A DNA stretch of 64,000 nucleotides from assembly GCF_016587415.1 (NCBI RefSeq), contig NZ_BNJI01000001.1, forward strand, positions 1,775,501-1,839,500. The letters run 5' to 3'. The first letter of the stretch is position 1; each line of letters begins with the position of its first letter. Positions 1-8,456 of the stretch are shown here, one piece after another. Source of the stretch: Ktedonobacter sp. SOSP1-85. Its GTDB lineage: Bacteria; Chloroflexota; Ktedonobacteria; Ktedonobacterales; Ktedonobacteraceae. A model generated the notes under the pieces. The model did no database searches, had not been told where the DNA came from, and was given only the letters and a program-made list of their open reading frames with translations. A program made the position numbers and the translations under genes.

Positions 1-80
1 GTCGAAGAGAGAGCAATCACCTATGTGTATAAGGTGTTGATGAGGCTTGTTGAAGCTGGGCGTCGATCCTGCCTTCTGAC

Positions 81-836
81 TTACCTTTGAGATACAGAGC
101 GGCTGAGCCAATCCTCGAAACGCGTCGGGGCGATCCGCGCGTTGTCGCCTGGGATGAGGGAGTAATCCTCCAACTCTGAGCCGTAGAAGCGTGCATGAAC
201 GTCTGTGATCACCTGGCGTGTGTCTTTGTTCGCGCTCAAAAATCGGCGCACGAGTTCATCGAGATGTATCTTTTCGGGACCACCCACTTCAACCATACCA
301 TTCACAGGCGCCTCGAGTGTGACCTCGGCCAGTGCAGCCACAACGTCATCCGACAAGATCGGCTGTATAAATGCAGGCGACAAGCGAATAGTTTGTCCAT
401 CGCTAGCCTCTTGGGCAATGCCGCCGACAAACTCGAAGAACTGCGTTGAGCGAAGGATGGTATAGGGCACCTTCGAAGCCTTGATCAGGTTTTCTTGGGC
501 CACCTTCGCTCGGTAGTACCCATTCTCGGGAAGACGGTCGGTGCCGACGATCGACAGGGCAACGTGATGTCCTACACCAGTGGCCGCTTCTGCGGCCAGG
601 AGATTGCGACCTGATGTCTCGAAGAACTCTAAAACTGCCTTGTCCTCCCACGAAGGCGCGTTCGCCACGTCGACAACCACCTGAGCGCCGACAAGCGCTT
701 GAGCTAACCCCTCACCAGTGATGGTGTTGACGCCTGTGCTAGGTGACGCCGCCACGGCCTGATGGCCAAGCTCACGAAGCTTGTTCACAAGCTTTTTCCC
801 GATGAGTCCACTGCCGCCAATAACTACAATCTTCAT
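81..836 (-). CDS. SDR-family NAD(P)-binding protein (NmrA/atypical SDR type)
   Basis: Probable NAD(P)-dependent reductase or NAD(P)-sensing protein, cytosolic; the substrate is unknown. The 251-residue product opens with a Rossmann strand and glycine motif (VIGGSGLIG, residues 5-13). It carries YYRAK (107-111), compatible with the SDR Tyr/Lys pair, and the C-terminal layout of the NmrA-like group. I chose the ATG at 836 because the Rossmann fold begins there and a GGAGG-type ribosome site lies just upstream; the open frame extends to 968 without coding character. It lies downstream of a broken AhpD-like gene on the same strand, with an Rrf2 regulator nearby. That trio of families often occurs together, so Rrf2 control is plausible but inferred. 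Confidence 0.85.
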   Translation of the reverse strand: MKIVVIGGSGLIGKKLVNKLRELGHQAVAASPSTGVNTITGEGLAQALVGAQVVVDVANAPSWEDKAVLEFFETSGRNLLAAEAATGVGHHVALSIVGTDRLPENGYYRAKVAQENLIKASKVPYTILRSTQFFEFVGGIAQEASDGQTIRLSPAFIQPILSDDVVAALAEVTLEAPVNGMVEVGGPEKIHLDELVRRFLSANKDTRQVITDVHARFYGSELEDYSLIPGDNARIAPTRFEDWLSRSVSQR

Positions 837-968
837 ACTGAACCTCCTACTTCGTAGCCCGTAAGTCGGGCTTGTGCTGTCTAAACATATGTTCTGATGC
901 GCGTTGGAAAGCCTTGGATAAGTATTCATGTAATTTCCATAGAAGATCATCATCCCCTCTGTTACCAA

Positions 969-1160
969 TCAAAGGCTCGCTAGTTCGATGTGCATATCCT
1001 TGCAGACTATACAACCATTGATGTGCAAAGCCCTGATCACAGCACGATCGCGGATTGTCTCTTCAATCGTGCTTTCCTTTACCGCGCTGCTGAATGCCTT
1101 GAGCTGTTTAAAAAACTCAGGCGATTGCTGAATGGGAAGAGACACGGGAAGACAGAACAA
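969..1160 (-). pseudogene. Truncated carboxymuconolactone decarboxylase (AhpD-like) gene
   Basis: The 63-residue frame matches only the first part of an AhpD/CMD-family protein. It ends in the redox core INGCIVCKDMH, with the CxxC pair and following His seen in alkylhydroperoxidase-like proteins, then stops a few residues later. Family members are normally well over 120 residues, so the C-terminal half is missing. A TTG start at 1160 has a good GGGAG site upstream. It was probably once co-transcribed with the SDR gene downstream. A near-perfect palindrome lies about 20 bases upstream. Confidence 0.65.
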
Positions 1161-1181
1161 TCACTCCCTCTCTTCCTGTAT

Positions 1182-1202
1182 TAAGGATATTGTATATCCT
1201 TA
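1182..1202. promoter_or_regulatory. Palindrome, candidate Rrf2-type operator
   Basis: The sequence TAAGGATAT-TGT-ATATCCTTA has two perfect 9-base arms. It sits about 20 bases before the start of the AhpD-like fragment and faces the Rrf2 regulator gene. Rrf2 proteins bind such dyads. Assignment to this regulator is inferred from position. Confidence 0.45.
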
Positions 1203-1415
1203 AATGGGTCCCGTCAAGCGGTCGACTGCTAAGGGATCTTTTTTCAAAGGCAAAAGCCGCATCGCTGTGTTCATAGGAGGCCGGACCATAAGCAGTCCAG
1301 CAGATCTTGCCCAAGAGGCTATTGCAAGCAGTTTTTGGCTCTGTTGCAGAGATTTGCTGTGGTTGGAAGAGAGTAAGGTGTTTTCCATCTGAAGCCAAGT
1401 ATTTGAGCCTGGGCA

Positions 1416-1637
1416 TCACCTCTCAGTGTTCAATTTCCTCCTCTCCCGTCGTATTTCATATTGTTGACGTAAGTTCTCTGCCACGAGAGATTGAATTGCC
1501 TCTTCATACGTCTGAACAGTGTCAGGAATGAGAGCGTAGGGACCATAGATGATTTGCTCCTGCTGTAAATGTCGAATTCTGTGCAAGGCATTCCCGGTCC
1601 ACTGACACTCCAGAGCGACAAATGCCTTCTCCTTCAC
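1416..1637 (-). CDS. Small hypothetical protein
   Basis: A 73-residue frame begins at GTG 1637 with a strong AGGAGG site about 9 bases upstream; the open frame extends to 1676. The product begins KEKAFVALECQW and ends in a charged, probably helical stretch (LVAENLRQQYEIRRERRKL). I do not recognise a family. Good start signals and protein-like composition favour a real gene. Lack of recognisable homology and the decayed surroundings leave doubt. Confidence 0.4.
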   Translation of the reverse strand: MKEKAFVALECQWTGNALHRIRHLQQEQIIYGPYALIPDTVQTYEEAIQSLVAENLRQQYEIRRERRKLNTER

Positions 1638-1803
1638 TTTGCTTACCCTCCTCACGTTCTCAGCAATCTCTACCAATAAGAAGTCTTGCAGTCAAAATGT
1701 GTGCTGACCTTTGCAGGAAGCATAGTCTAGAAAGAGAGTCCCTTCAAGAGTCATTTTTGCAAATTTCATGGTATCATTTGCTGGGGACTGCGCTTGCCCT
1801 GGT

Positions 1804-1833
1804 TTGATGGAGTCGAGAAAGGTAGGGTATAAT
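1804..1833 (+). promoter_or_regulatory. Candidate sigma70-type promoter for the Rrf2 gene
   Basis: TTGATG at 1804-1809 and TATAAT at 1828-1833 are separated by 18 bases and point toward the Rrf2 gene about 180 bases downstream. It is the best promoter match in the 1640-2014 gap, which otherwise holds nothing I can name. Confidence 0.45.
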
Positions 1834-2014
1834 AGACTCGATCAGAGGGTAGCCTGCCAAAAGAACCGCAAAGAAGACTCCTAGAAAGCAACTATCGCGT
1901 CGGTTTGCGAACCCGTGAGCTCGTTCATGTTTGTCATCGCATACACGGTCAGTTCAAAATAGTAGCAGGCTCGGTCGACGCTACGTTGAAATAGAGAAAA
2001 CAGGGGTCAAACCG

Positions 2015-2500
2015 ATGGTGTTAAAAAGTCAAGTCGAGTGGGTGCTGCATTGCTGTGCCATACTCGCCGGGCTTCCAGCGAATCGTTACTTGGCGACCAA
2101 GGACTTGGCGGAGTTCCACGGTATTCCAAAGGAGTATTTATCGAAAGCCTTACAAAGTTTATCGCAGGCTTCAATCGTTGAAAGCACCTTGGGTCCTACT
2201 GGAGGGTATCGATTGGCAAAGGCACCCACCGAGATTACCTTTCTGGATATCGTCGAGGCAGTAGAGGGGAAGAGATCAACCTTTGTGTGCAGCGAAATTA
2301 GAAAGAACAATCCCTGCCGAGATGCTGATTATTGCGAGACGAAGCCATGTCCCATCGCCCGTGTCATGTGGGAGGCAGATCAAGAATGGCGAAAGAAGTT
2401 ACAAAGCGTGCGTCTGTCCGACCTTGTAGAGACCCTCGCAGAAGAAGTGCCAGCGGATTTGTGGAAAAAAAGCTTCGAGTGGGTCTTAGCAAGAACGTGA
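2015..2500 (+). CDS. Rrf2-family transcriptional regulator
   Basis: DNA-binding regulator of the Rrf2 family (relatives include IscR and NsrR). The ATG at 2015 gives a 161-residue protein of normal family length starting MVLKSQVEWVLHC; upstream in-frame codons to 1931 look non-coding. The N-terminal winged helix covers roughly residues 5-75, with the recognition region near IPKEYLSKALQSL and the wing GPTGGYRL. Four cysteines at 92, 101, 107 and 112 could bind an Fe-S cluster, as in redox-sensing Rrf2 members. Likely targets are the nearby SDR and AhpD-like genes, which suggests a redox or electrophile stress role (inference). Confidence 0.85.
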   Translation: MVLKSQVEWVLHCCAILAGLPANRYLATKDLAEFHGIPKEYLSKALQSLSQASIVESTLGPTGGYRLAKAPTEITFLDIVEAVEGKRSTFVCSEIRKNNPCRDADYCETKPCPIARVMWEADQEWRKKLQSVRLSDLVETLAEEVPADLWKKSFEWVLART

Positions 2501-2576
2501 TGTCGTGCATCTCGACGCAGGCGTGAACTCTTCGGTGGCCGGACCTACCACTCCAGTTTTGTTTCTCGGTATTCAG

Positions 2577-4007
2577 TCAGTCACTCCACGCCGAAAGGCG
2601 GGAGCTTGTGTCCGTGCTCCACCGCAATTCACGAAAGCGTTGCCGCCTTTGTGCTTTGGCTTCTTCGCACGACACATCAGGGGATACCGACAAGATCCCC
2701 GTACTCACCCAGTCCTGCCGGGTGAGCAGCGTTCGCAACGCCACATTCCTGGCACCGATCAGGTCCGCATGGAGTCGAGACCCACATTCCTGGCACACAA
2801 ACAGCAGCCCCTTGTTGGGGCGGTTGCCGAGAGAGGTATGGCCACACCTGGGGCACGCCTGACTGGTGTGATAGGCATCCACCTTGATGGCCATGCTTCC
2901 CGAAAGCAGCGCTTTATAGCCGATGTAGCCATGTAATTCGGCGAATGCCCACGAGGAGGCGTGGCGATTGGCTCGCCGCTGCTTCTCGCTGGCCTTCTTT
3001 CCTCGCTTGCGCTTGGTCCGTTCACGAATGTGGGTCAGATCTTCCAGGCCGATGAGGCTCTGAGAGTGGGCATCCACGATGCGCCGACTGATGAGGTGGT
3101 TGCGGTCTTGTTTCAACCGTCTCTCTCGTCCGCTGATGGCGAGCAGGCGTCGCGTGGCGGAACGAGTGCCTTTCTTCTGCAACCGCTTTCTCAGGCGCGC
3201 ATAGTGATCCGCTTTAGCACGAATCTGTTTTCCAGGGTAAAACGAGGTTTGCCCGGTGGGAGTGGCCGTCACAGCCAGGTAGCGTTGGTCAACGTCGACT
3301 CCAACCACCTGGGAATGCGTTTCGGGTGTGGGGTCCTCCACCTCCAGCTCAAGGGAGACCAGGAGGTAGAATTGTTTGTGCGGTTTGTCATGCCAGAGCT
3401 TGGCGGCTCCGATGGTCGCTCCCTGTCCAATGAGGGCCACATGCCTCTCGTAGCCGCGGTAGGGGACGACGATCCGCCCTTGCAGGGTCAGGATGCTGAC
3501 CTGCTGCTCTTGCTTGAAGCCATAATCGCGCAGGTAGTTGTAGGTCAGGGTCGGCGAGACGTACTTGGGCGGCTGATCGAGGCCTTTGAAGCGTTTCCTG
3601 GTCCAGCCGGCTTTGCGGGCCTGGGCATTGTGTCTGGCTTTGGTCCAGAGCGTTTTGTAGGTGGCTCCCACCTGGCGGGGAACATTACAGGCCATCTGGG
3701 CAGGTAAGCCAAACAGCAGACGGATCTCGTCGTAGCACGCATGCTGCAAGGCGCGCCGATTGCTGGTCTTGCCATGCGCAAAGCTGTAGTGGCTCACATA
3801 GTTCAAGGCATCCCGATAGGCCAGTTGGGTCTCTCGCAAAGCCACGAACTGGGTGGGATCGGTCTGCAGTTTGAGCTTGGCCGTGATGGTCTGTTTTATG
3901 CGAACAAATGTACCGCATCCACTGATAGCTGTCAATGCCTTCCTTGTGGGAAAGTGCCCCTCTCTTCCTCTCCAACAAGGAACGCCGCATTCCTCCCCAT
4001 GTCTCAA
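2577..4007 (-). CDS. tnpB: TnpB-type RNA-guided nuclease / IS200-IS605 OrfB (no. 1)
   Basis: TnpB-family protein of an IS200/IS605-like element. RuvC motifs are visible: GVDVDQRYLAV (first Asp), LIGLEDL (Glu) and LHADLIGARNVA (last Asp). A zinc ribbon lies between the last two (CPRCGH and CQEC). TnpB proteins are omega-RNA-guided DNA nucleases encoded by transposons. The start is uncertain: coding similarity begins near position 3905 (KQTITAKLKLQTD) and the first 33 residues of the frame look unlike the family. The C-terminal tail beyond the last Asp is long and may overlap the guide-RNA scaffold. No TnpA transposase is present, so the element would need one in trans. Confidence 0.88.
   Translation of the reverse strand: MRHGEECGVPCWRGREGHFPTRKALTAISGCGTFVRIKQTITAKLKLQTDPTQFVALRETQLAYRDALNYVSHYSFAHGKTSNRRALQHACYDEIRLLFGLPAQMACNVPRQVGATYKTLWTKARHNAQARKAGWTRKRFKGLDQPPKYVSPTLTYNYLRDYGFKQEQQVSILTLQGRIVVPYRGYERHVALIGQGATIGAAKLWHDKPHKQFYLLVSLELEVEDPTPETHSQVVGVDVDQRYLAVTATPTGQTSFYPGKQIRAKADHYARLRKRLQKKGTRSATRRLLAISGRERRLKQDRNHLISRRIVDAHSQSLIGLEDLTHIRERTKRKRGKKASEKQRRANRHASSWAFAELHGYIGYKALLSGSMAIKVDAYHTSQACPRCGHTSLGNRPNKGLLFVCQECGSRLHADLIGARNVALRTLLTRQDWVSTGILSVSPDVSCEEAKAQRRQRFRELRWSTDTSSRLSAWSD
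2589..2600 (-). ncRNA. Stem-loop at 3' end of tnpB no. 1, possible omega-RNA part
   Basis: CGCC-GAAA-GGCG forms a compact hairpin inside the last codons of the tnpB frame. In IS200/IS605 elements the right-end hairpin and omega RNA lie here. The RNA assignment is by position only. Confidence 0.35.
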
Positions 4008-4154
4008 AGGCAGGGGACTCCTGCGGCGGTTTGTTGAAGAGCAACAGCCTACATAGATCCCGCAATTCTTGTCCGATCTCAGGCGAATGTGGTGTTCTCG
4101 GTGCGCGAGAGATTGGTAAGTACCGCTTCACACTTCGGATCACTTGCACTAACA

Positions 4155-4337
4155 TATTTTCCACTCAGTGAACCAGAGCGCACCGTCAGCCCCTGTGATA
4201 ATGAGAAATGGTCCCGGGGCTGCCGCGAGGGCGGGGAACTAGGTAATGACACCAGTAGGGGTAATGCGTCCGACCTTGTTCCCGCCAAACTCCGTGAACC
4301 AGAAATTCCCATCGGGTCCAGTGGTGATTTCAAGCGG
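4155..4337 (-). pseudogene. Virginiamycin-B-lyase-like beta-propeller remnant
   Basis: In one minus-strand frame I read ITTGPDGNFWFTEFGGNKVG followed by RITPTGVIT, then a stop. Further on is a second blade, ITGADGALWFTEWK. The repeated G-x-DG-x-x-WFTE pattern is the signature of Vgb/streptogramin-lyase-like propellers. Only about two blades survive, with stops between and on both sides, so this is debris of a secreted or cytosolic propeller gene between TnpB no. 1 and the peptidase. Confidence 0.55.
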
Positions 4338-4562
4338 TGATTATCACTTGTGGTCCTGAGCCCGCTGGTCGAAAGCCATGATTATCGACGGCAATGCTTG
4401 CTGCAAGGGAGCATGGGGGGATATACTGAAGCTCAGCGCAAAGAAGCGTACCGGATTCGAAACGTGCGATGCGGAGCGAGATCAACCAGGCTGATAGTAT
4501 ATTGCAGAAGATATTTCGCGACAGGTAGCTCGCCTGCCCTTAGAAATGGAGAATCCACCACG

Positions 4563-5930
4563 ATGACATGGGAAACATACCTTGCAGAGCAGCAGTTCCG
4601 CCACCAGGACGAGCTGCTGCAATTTCTCAGCATTCCTAGTATTTCGTCGCTGCCTTCCCACGCCGATGACGTGCAGAGAGCCGCTCAATGGGTGGCCCAA
4701 CGTCTAACAACCGCCGGTCTGGAACAGGTGCAAATCTTCCCTACAGGGGGCCACCCGGTTGTCTACGGAGAATGGCTCCATGCCCCTGGCAAGCCAACGG
4801 TGCTCATCTACGGCCATTTCGATACCCAGCCGGTAGACCCGCTGGAACTCTGGACCCACCCGCCTTTTGAGCCAACGATTATCGACGATCGCGTCTATGC
4901 TCGCGGCGCATCGGATGATAAAGGAAACATGTTCACCCCTATCCTGGGCGTCGAGGCGCTGCTCAAGACCGAAGGGGCGCTACCGCTTAACGTCAAATTC
5001 TTCCTGGAGGGGCAGGAGGAGATTGGCAGTCCGCAATTGCCCGCGTTTGTAGCCAGCCATCGCGATCTGCTGGCATGCGATCTAGTGCTCAGTTCCGATG
5101 GCGTCCAGTATGGCGAAGATCAGCCCTCACTGTTGCTAGCCTGTAAAGGACTGGCCGGTATCCAGATCGATGTGCACGGCGCGAAAAGCGATCTGCACTC
5201 CGGCATCTATGGCGGGGCCGTGCCCAATCCCATTCACGCCCTGACTGCTCTGCTCGCCTCCCTGCGCAGCCCCGAGGGCACCATTCTAGTAGAAGGCTTC
5301 TACGACAACGTCCTCCCGCTCTCCGCCGAGGAACGCGCCGCCATCGCCGCCATTCCCTTCGACGCGCAGGACTATCAGGAGCGGATCGGCGTGACTGCTC
5401 TCCTTGCTGAGCCTGGTTACACCCCCCAGGAGCATCTTGCAGCCCGGCCTACGCTGGAGATTAACGGCATCTGGGGCGGCTTCCAGGGCGAAGGCGTCAA
5501 AACCGTACTGCCTGCTGAGGCGCATGCCAAAATTACCTGCCGCCTGGTCGCCAACCAGGAGCCTGCCACCATTGTCGAGTTGCTCACTCGGCACATCAAG
5601 AAATACACACCTCCCGGCGTCCAGATCACCGTCCGCGCCCTACCCGGCACCGCCCGACCCTATCTGATCCCCGCCGATCACTGGGGCAACCAGGCAGCAG
5701 CCGATGTGCTGCGGGAAATCTATGGCAAAGAGCCCTACTACACTCGCGCGGGCGGCAGCATTCCCGTCTGCGAACTCTTCCTCAGCCACCTGGGAGCCTA
5801 CACGGTCGGCTTCGCTTGGGGACTGATGGACGAGCAGATCCATGCCCCCAACGAGTTTTTCCGCCTGAGCAGCTTCCGGCGCGGGCCGGGTGCGTATTGC
5901 AAGATTTTGCATCGCCTGGCAGAGAAATAA
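4563..5930 (+). CDS. M20 family dipeptidase / metallopeptidase
   Basis: Cytosolic zinc-dependent di- or oligopeptidase of the M20 family (carnosinase/CPG2-like). The ATG at 4563 gives 455 residues, normal for the family; the open frame starts at 4350 but its N-terminal part lacks family character. Visible sites include YGHFDTQ (metal His85, catalytic Asp87), GASDDKG (bridging Asp118), EGQEEIG (catalytic and metal Glu 152/153), the DLHSG segment of the lid domain near residue 200, and IHAPNE near the C-terminus. It stands alone and is followed by a strong hairpin about 40 bases after the stop. The substrate cannot be inferred from sequence. Confidence 0.92.
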   Translation: MTWETYLAEQQFRHQDELLQFLSIPSISSLPSHADDVQRAAQWVAQRLTTAGLEQVQIFPTGGHPVVYGEWLHAPGKPTVLIYGHFDTQPVDPLELWTHPPFEPTIIDDRVYARGASDDKGNMFTPILGVEALLKTEGALPLNVKFFLEGQEEIGSPQLPAFVASHRDLLACDLVLSSDGVQYGEDQPSLLLACKGLAGIQIDVHGAKSDLHSGIYGGAVPNPIHALTALLASLRSPEGTILVEGFYDNVLPLSAEERAAIAAIPFDAQDYQERIGVTALLAEPGYTPQEHLAARPTLEINGIWGGFQGEGVKTVLPAEAHAKITCRLVANQEPATIVELLTRHIKKYTPPGVQITVRALPGTARPYLIPADHWGNQAAADVLREIYGKEPYYTRAGGSIPVCELFLSHLGAYTVGFAWGLMDEQIHAPNEFFRLSSFRRGPGAYCKILHRLAEK

Positions 5931-5967
5931 GAGAAGACAAAAAGAGCGCAAGCGTTCATTTTTCCAA

Positions 5968-6009
5968 GCACAAGAGGAAGGATGCGAATCTGCGTCCTTC
6001 CTCTTGTGC
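5968..6009 (+). terminator. Long hairpin downstream of the M20 gene
   Basis: GCACAAGAGGAAGGA pairs with TCCTTCCTCTTGTGC across a short loop, giving a stem of about 18 base pairs beginning 38 bases after the stop codon. There is no clear U-run, so it may be a transcript-stabilising structure or a weak terminator. Confidence 0.55.
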
Positions 6010-6078
6010 CAACCCTTCCGGGCCTGTGCTCTTGGCAATGCATGCCTTTGAGCACTCACTTGCACACTGGCGGGCGAT

Positions 6079-6138
6079 CCCATTCTTGTGGTTTTCGTCT
6101 GTGCTGGCATAAGCACAAACGAAAACCACAAGAATGGG
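6079..6138. repeat. Inverted repeat with 27-base arms
   Basis: CCCATTCTTGTGGTTTTCGT and seven further bases are repeated in inverse orientation after a 6-base loop, with one mismatch. It lies about 70 bases after the previous hairpin and about 165 bases before the HNH gene. It could be a bidirectional terminator or a small palindromic mobile element. Confidence 0.6.
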
Positions 6139-6304
6139 CAGATCCGGGTTGCTTTCTCAACATAATGCATATTGGAGAGCCACAAACCTTAAAGGATTGT
6201 ATTTTCTCATACAATCATATATTCTTTTTAAGAACTTATCAGCAGAGAACATTTTTAGCAAGTATACTTTGAACGTTTTTGCTCATAGGGGAGAAAGAGA
6301 AAAT

Positions 6305-6886
6305 ATGCACATTTCGGTAGGGGATCCATTTCTAGCAGCTGCGCTAGTGATCGTTGTGCTTCTAATTTTTGTACTCGCCTTTATTAATATTGGACAATAT
6401 ACCCGGCGTAGACGAGGTGGTAGCTCTGCCAGGGGTCATGCTCCAGCACGGAAACACACTCCGATCAAAAAGAAAGATATTCCGAAGGTAAATGGACGCA
6501 TTCCGTCCTGGCAAAAAGACCCTGGTGCCAGAATTGCTAATCAGTATGGCAAAGCTCGCAGCCCCGAATGGCCCAGAGTAGCTCATGAGCACCTCAGCCA
6601 CGAGCCAGCCTGTGTGGTTTGTGGTCACCGGGGAAAAGGATTACAGGTTCACCATATCAAACCCTTCCATCTCTACCCGGAACTCGAACTTGACCCGAAT
6701 AACTTGATCACTCTGTGCGAAATCAAGGGCCGTACCCATCACCTGCTTATTGGACATCTTGATGATTGGGAATCGTATAACAAAAGTGTGCGTGGAGACA
6801 CAAAGCGTTACTCCAATCAAAGCGCTACCGCGATCAAGGCCAATCCCACCTGGCGGAAGGAGGTTGCTCAACGTCCGATGCCTTAA
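6305..6886 (+). CDS. Membrane-anchored HNH-motif protein
   Basis: A 193-residue protein with one N-terminal membrane segment (about residues 9-30, ALVIVVLLIFVLAFINIG), a basic linker (QYTRRRR and onward) and a C-terminal HNH-like zinc/metal domain. Cys103-x2-Cys106, His116-His117 (VHHIKPFH), Asn132/133 and a later Cys138 with His145/146 match the HNH signature. I chose ATG 6305 for its GGAGAAAG site and because the frame upstream is non-coding repeat. HNH domains usually cut DNA; whether this one is an active nuclease at the membrane is unknown. No partner gene is adjacent. Confidence 0.75.
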   Translation: MHISVGDPFLAAALVIVVLLIFVLAFINIGQYTRRRRGGSSARGHAPARKHTPIKKKDIPKVNGRIPSWQKDPGARIANQYGKARSPEWPRVAHEHLSHEPACVVCGHRGKGLQVHHIKPFHLYPELELDPNNLITLCEIKGRTHHLLIGHLDDWESYNKSVRGDTKRYSNQSATAIKANPTWRKEVAQRPMP

Positions 6887-7033
6887 AACATAGCATGTTA
6901 GTGTCAGAATTCAGAAGAAAACTTAGTCTGGAGATCGTTGGTGAGATAGGCTGAAAACAACAATCCATCTTGATGAGGTGTGATTCATGAACCGTCCCCC
7001 TGCGACTCAGAACCACGAAAGAACAGAAGTTAC

Positions 7034-7119
7034 GTCTGCTTCAAGGCGTTTTTGAATACAAAGAAACCAGCGAACTGCTTGTGACAATTCACTGGTCGCA
7101 ACGGAACCGACGGGTGACC
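7034..7119 (+). repeat. Serine-recombinase 3' tail remnant (copy A)
   Basis: Codes for RLLQGVFEYKETSELLVTIH and on to WSQRNRR, nearly identical to segments at 28325, 54775 and 62450. The copy at 62068 shows this is the extension after the ALKPRPAFLPI end of a serine recombinase. The match breaks at about 7115. The following 135 bases, up to the intron, are unidentified. Confidence 0.7.
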
Positions 7120-7292
7120 AAACATCCTGTCGGGCTTGGTGTTCCACCGTGTAAACGGGCCACCCCTGACGCCGCGTACTGATCGAGCGTCCCCGTCAGC
7201 TTTACCTGACCAGGATACCGAAATGACGCACTCTCTGCAACTCACATGCTAACAGTAGGGATAGGTAGGACCTTGCGGCCTTTCCCCCCCTC

Positions 7293-7326
7293 CAAACGCA
7301 GCATGCGACTTTTACCGCACTGCGCT
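7293..7326 (-). ncRNA. Group II intron domain V
   Basis: On the minus strand AGCGCAGTGCGGTAAAAGTC followed by GCATGCTGCGTTT folds into the 34-nucleotide domain V hairpin. It has the AGC catalytic-triad position at its base, a GTAA tetraloop-like tip and the mid-stem bulge. It matches the usual group II pattern (GAGC..TGCGGTGAAAGTCGCA..GTTC). Confidence 0.75.
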
Positions 7327-7937
7327 TTCCAGTTGGGTCCAAGTACTCGCGAAGAGCAGATTCATGGAAATCCATGGGAAGGCGCACCAAGAGGTCAAGC
7401 CTCTCGTCATCTGCATTCCTTCCTTTATCCGTTTATTTCGTTTTCTCAGGACTTACCCTGGCGGACCTTCACCGTGTCCATCCCATTACAGGAAGGCATT
7501 TGGCTACTACGCCGCCTCCGTCCGCTCTTCCACCCGCTAGCATTCTCGCGGCTCTTACGAGCAACTGGTGGTATGAGCGTTCCCTGATGCGCCCATCGAG
7601 GAGTGATAGCAATCCGTAGCTGCCTGCTTTACGCCGGGCGGGCAATGGAGTAGTGCCCATCGGACTAGGAAGCCAATGAGCCAGCCGCCTTGCCATTTTG
7701 GCTAGAGGGTAACAGCCATTTTCCCTCGACGGCGCGTAACGACATTTACGCAGGTTCCTTACGTCAGCATAGATTACAGGGGTAGCCCGATGGCTCCTTT
7801 GGCTAGACCCATCTGGTACATTGTCAGCGGGCTTCCTACCCTCAGCAGTGCCACTGCTGAACGCAGGCCGCTTACCCCTCGTACCACTACTTATTGACCT
7901 GAGCATGAGGATCTAAAGTGAAGCACGATGCGAGCCG

Positions 7938-8456
7938 ATGAACGGAGGTATGAGCAAGAAAGAACCCCTTCCCAAAGATTGGCGCGAAGGTCGACGACTG
8001 CGTGCCTGGCAACTGTATCAGCAAGGCTGGAAACAGAAAGACATCGCCGAGGCCTTGGGAGTCACTGAAGGTGCGGTGAGTCAATGGATGAGTCGAGCGA
8101 AGCAAGATGGTCCTGATGGGCTGCGCCACCAGCCACCACCAGGTCCCCAACCTAAACTGACTGAGGAACAACGCGCCCAGTTGCCTGACCTGCTGGCCAA
8201 AGGATCCGAGCACTATGGATTTCGCGGTGAGGCCTGGACCACGGCTCGGGTGGCAGTGCTGATCAAGCAGCAATTTGGTGTCAGGTATCATCCAGCCCAT
8301 TGTAGCCGCCTCCTTCGCGCAGCCAAGCAGAGTGTGCAAAAACCGATTGAACTGGCCACCCAAAGGAATGAAGAGGCCATCAAGGCATGGAAAGAAGAGC
8401 GCTGGCCTGCCCTCAAAAAAAAGCAGAGCAAGAAAAGCGGCAGATCGTTTTTGTAG
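7938..8456 (+). CDS. IS630-family transposase, OrfA (DNA-binding part)
   Basis: N-terminal part of the transposase. A helix-turn-helix of the Tc1/Mariner-like type covers about residues 20-60 (KDIAEALGVTEGAVSQWMSR), then a linker and a second HTH-like region rich in basic residues. The frame ends soon after an eight-A run at 8415-8422. A -1 slip there joins it to OrfB, which carries the catalytic residues. This arrangement is known for IS630 elements that use programmed frameshifting. Confidence 0.85.
   Translation: MNGGMSKKEPLPKDWREGRRLRAWQLYQQGWKQKDIAEALGVTEGAVSQWMSRAKQDGPDGLRHQPPPGPQPKLTEEQRAQLPDLLAKGSEHYGFRGEAWTTARVAVLIKQQFGVRYHPAHCSRLLRAAKQSVQKPIELATQRNEEAIKAWKEERWPALKKKQSKKSGRSFL

Noticed and set aside
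2961..3707. A 248-codon plus-strand frame
   Set aside because: It is antisense to the clearly identified TnpB no. 1 and its translation shows no family features.
7469..7906. A 145-codon minus-strand frame with Arg/Gly-rich product
   Set aside because: It lies inside the group II intron RNA and runs into the insertion sequence; it is structured RNA read as protein.
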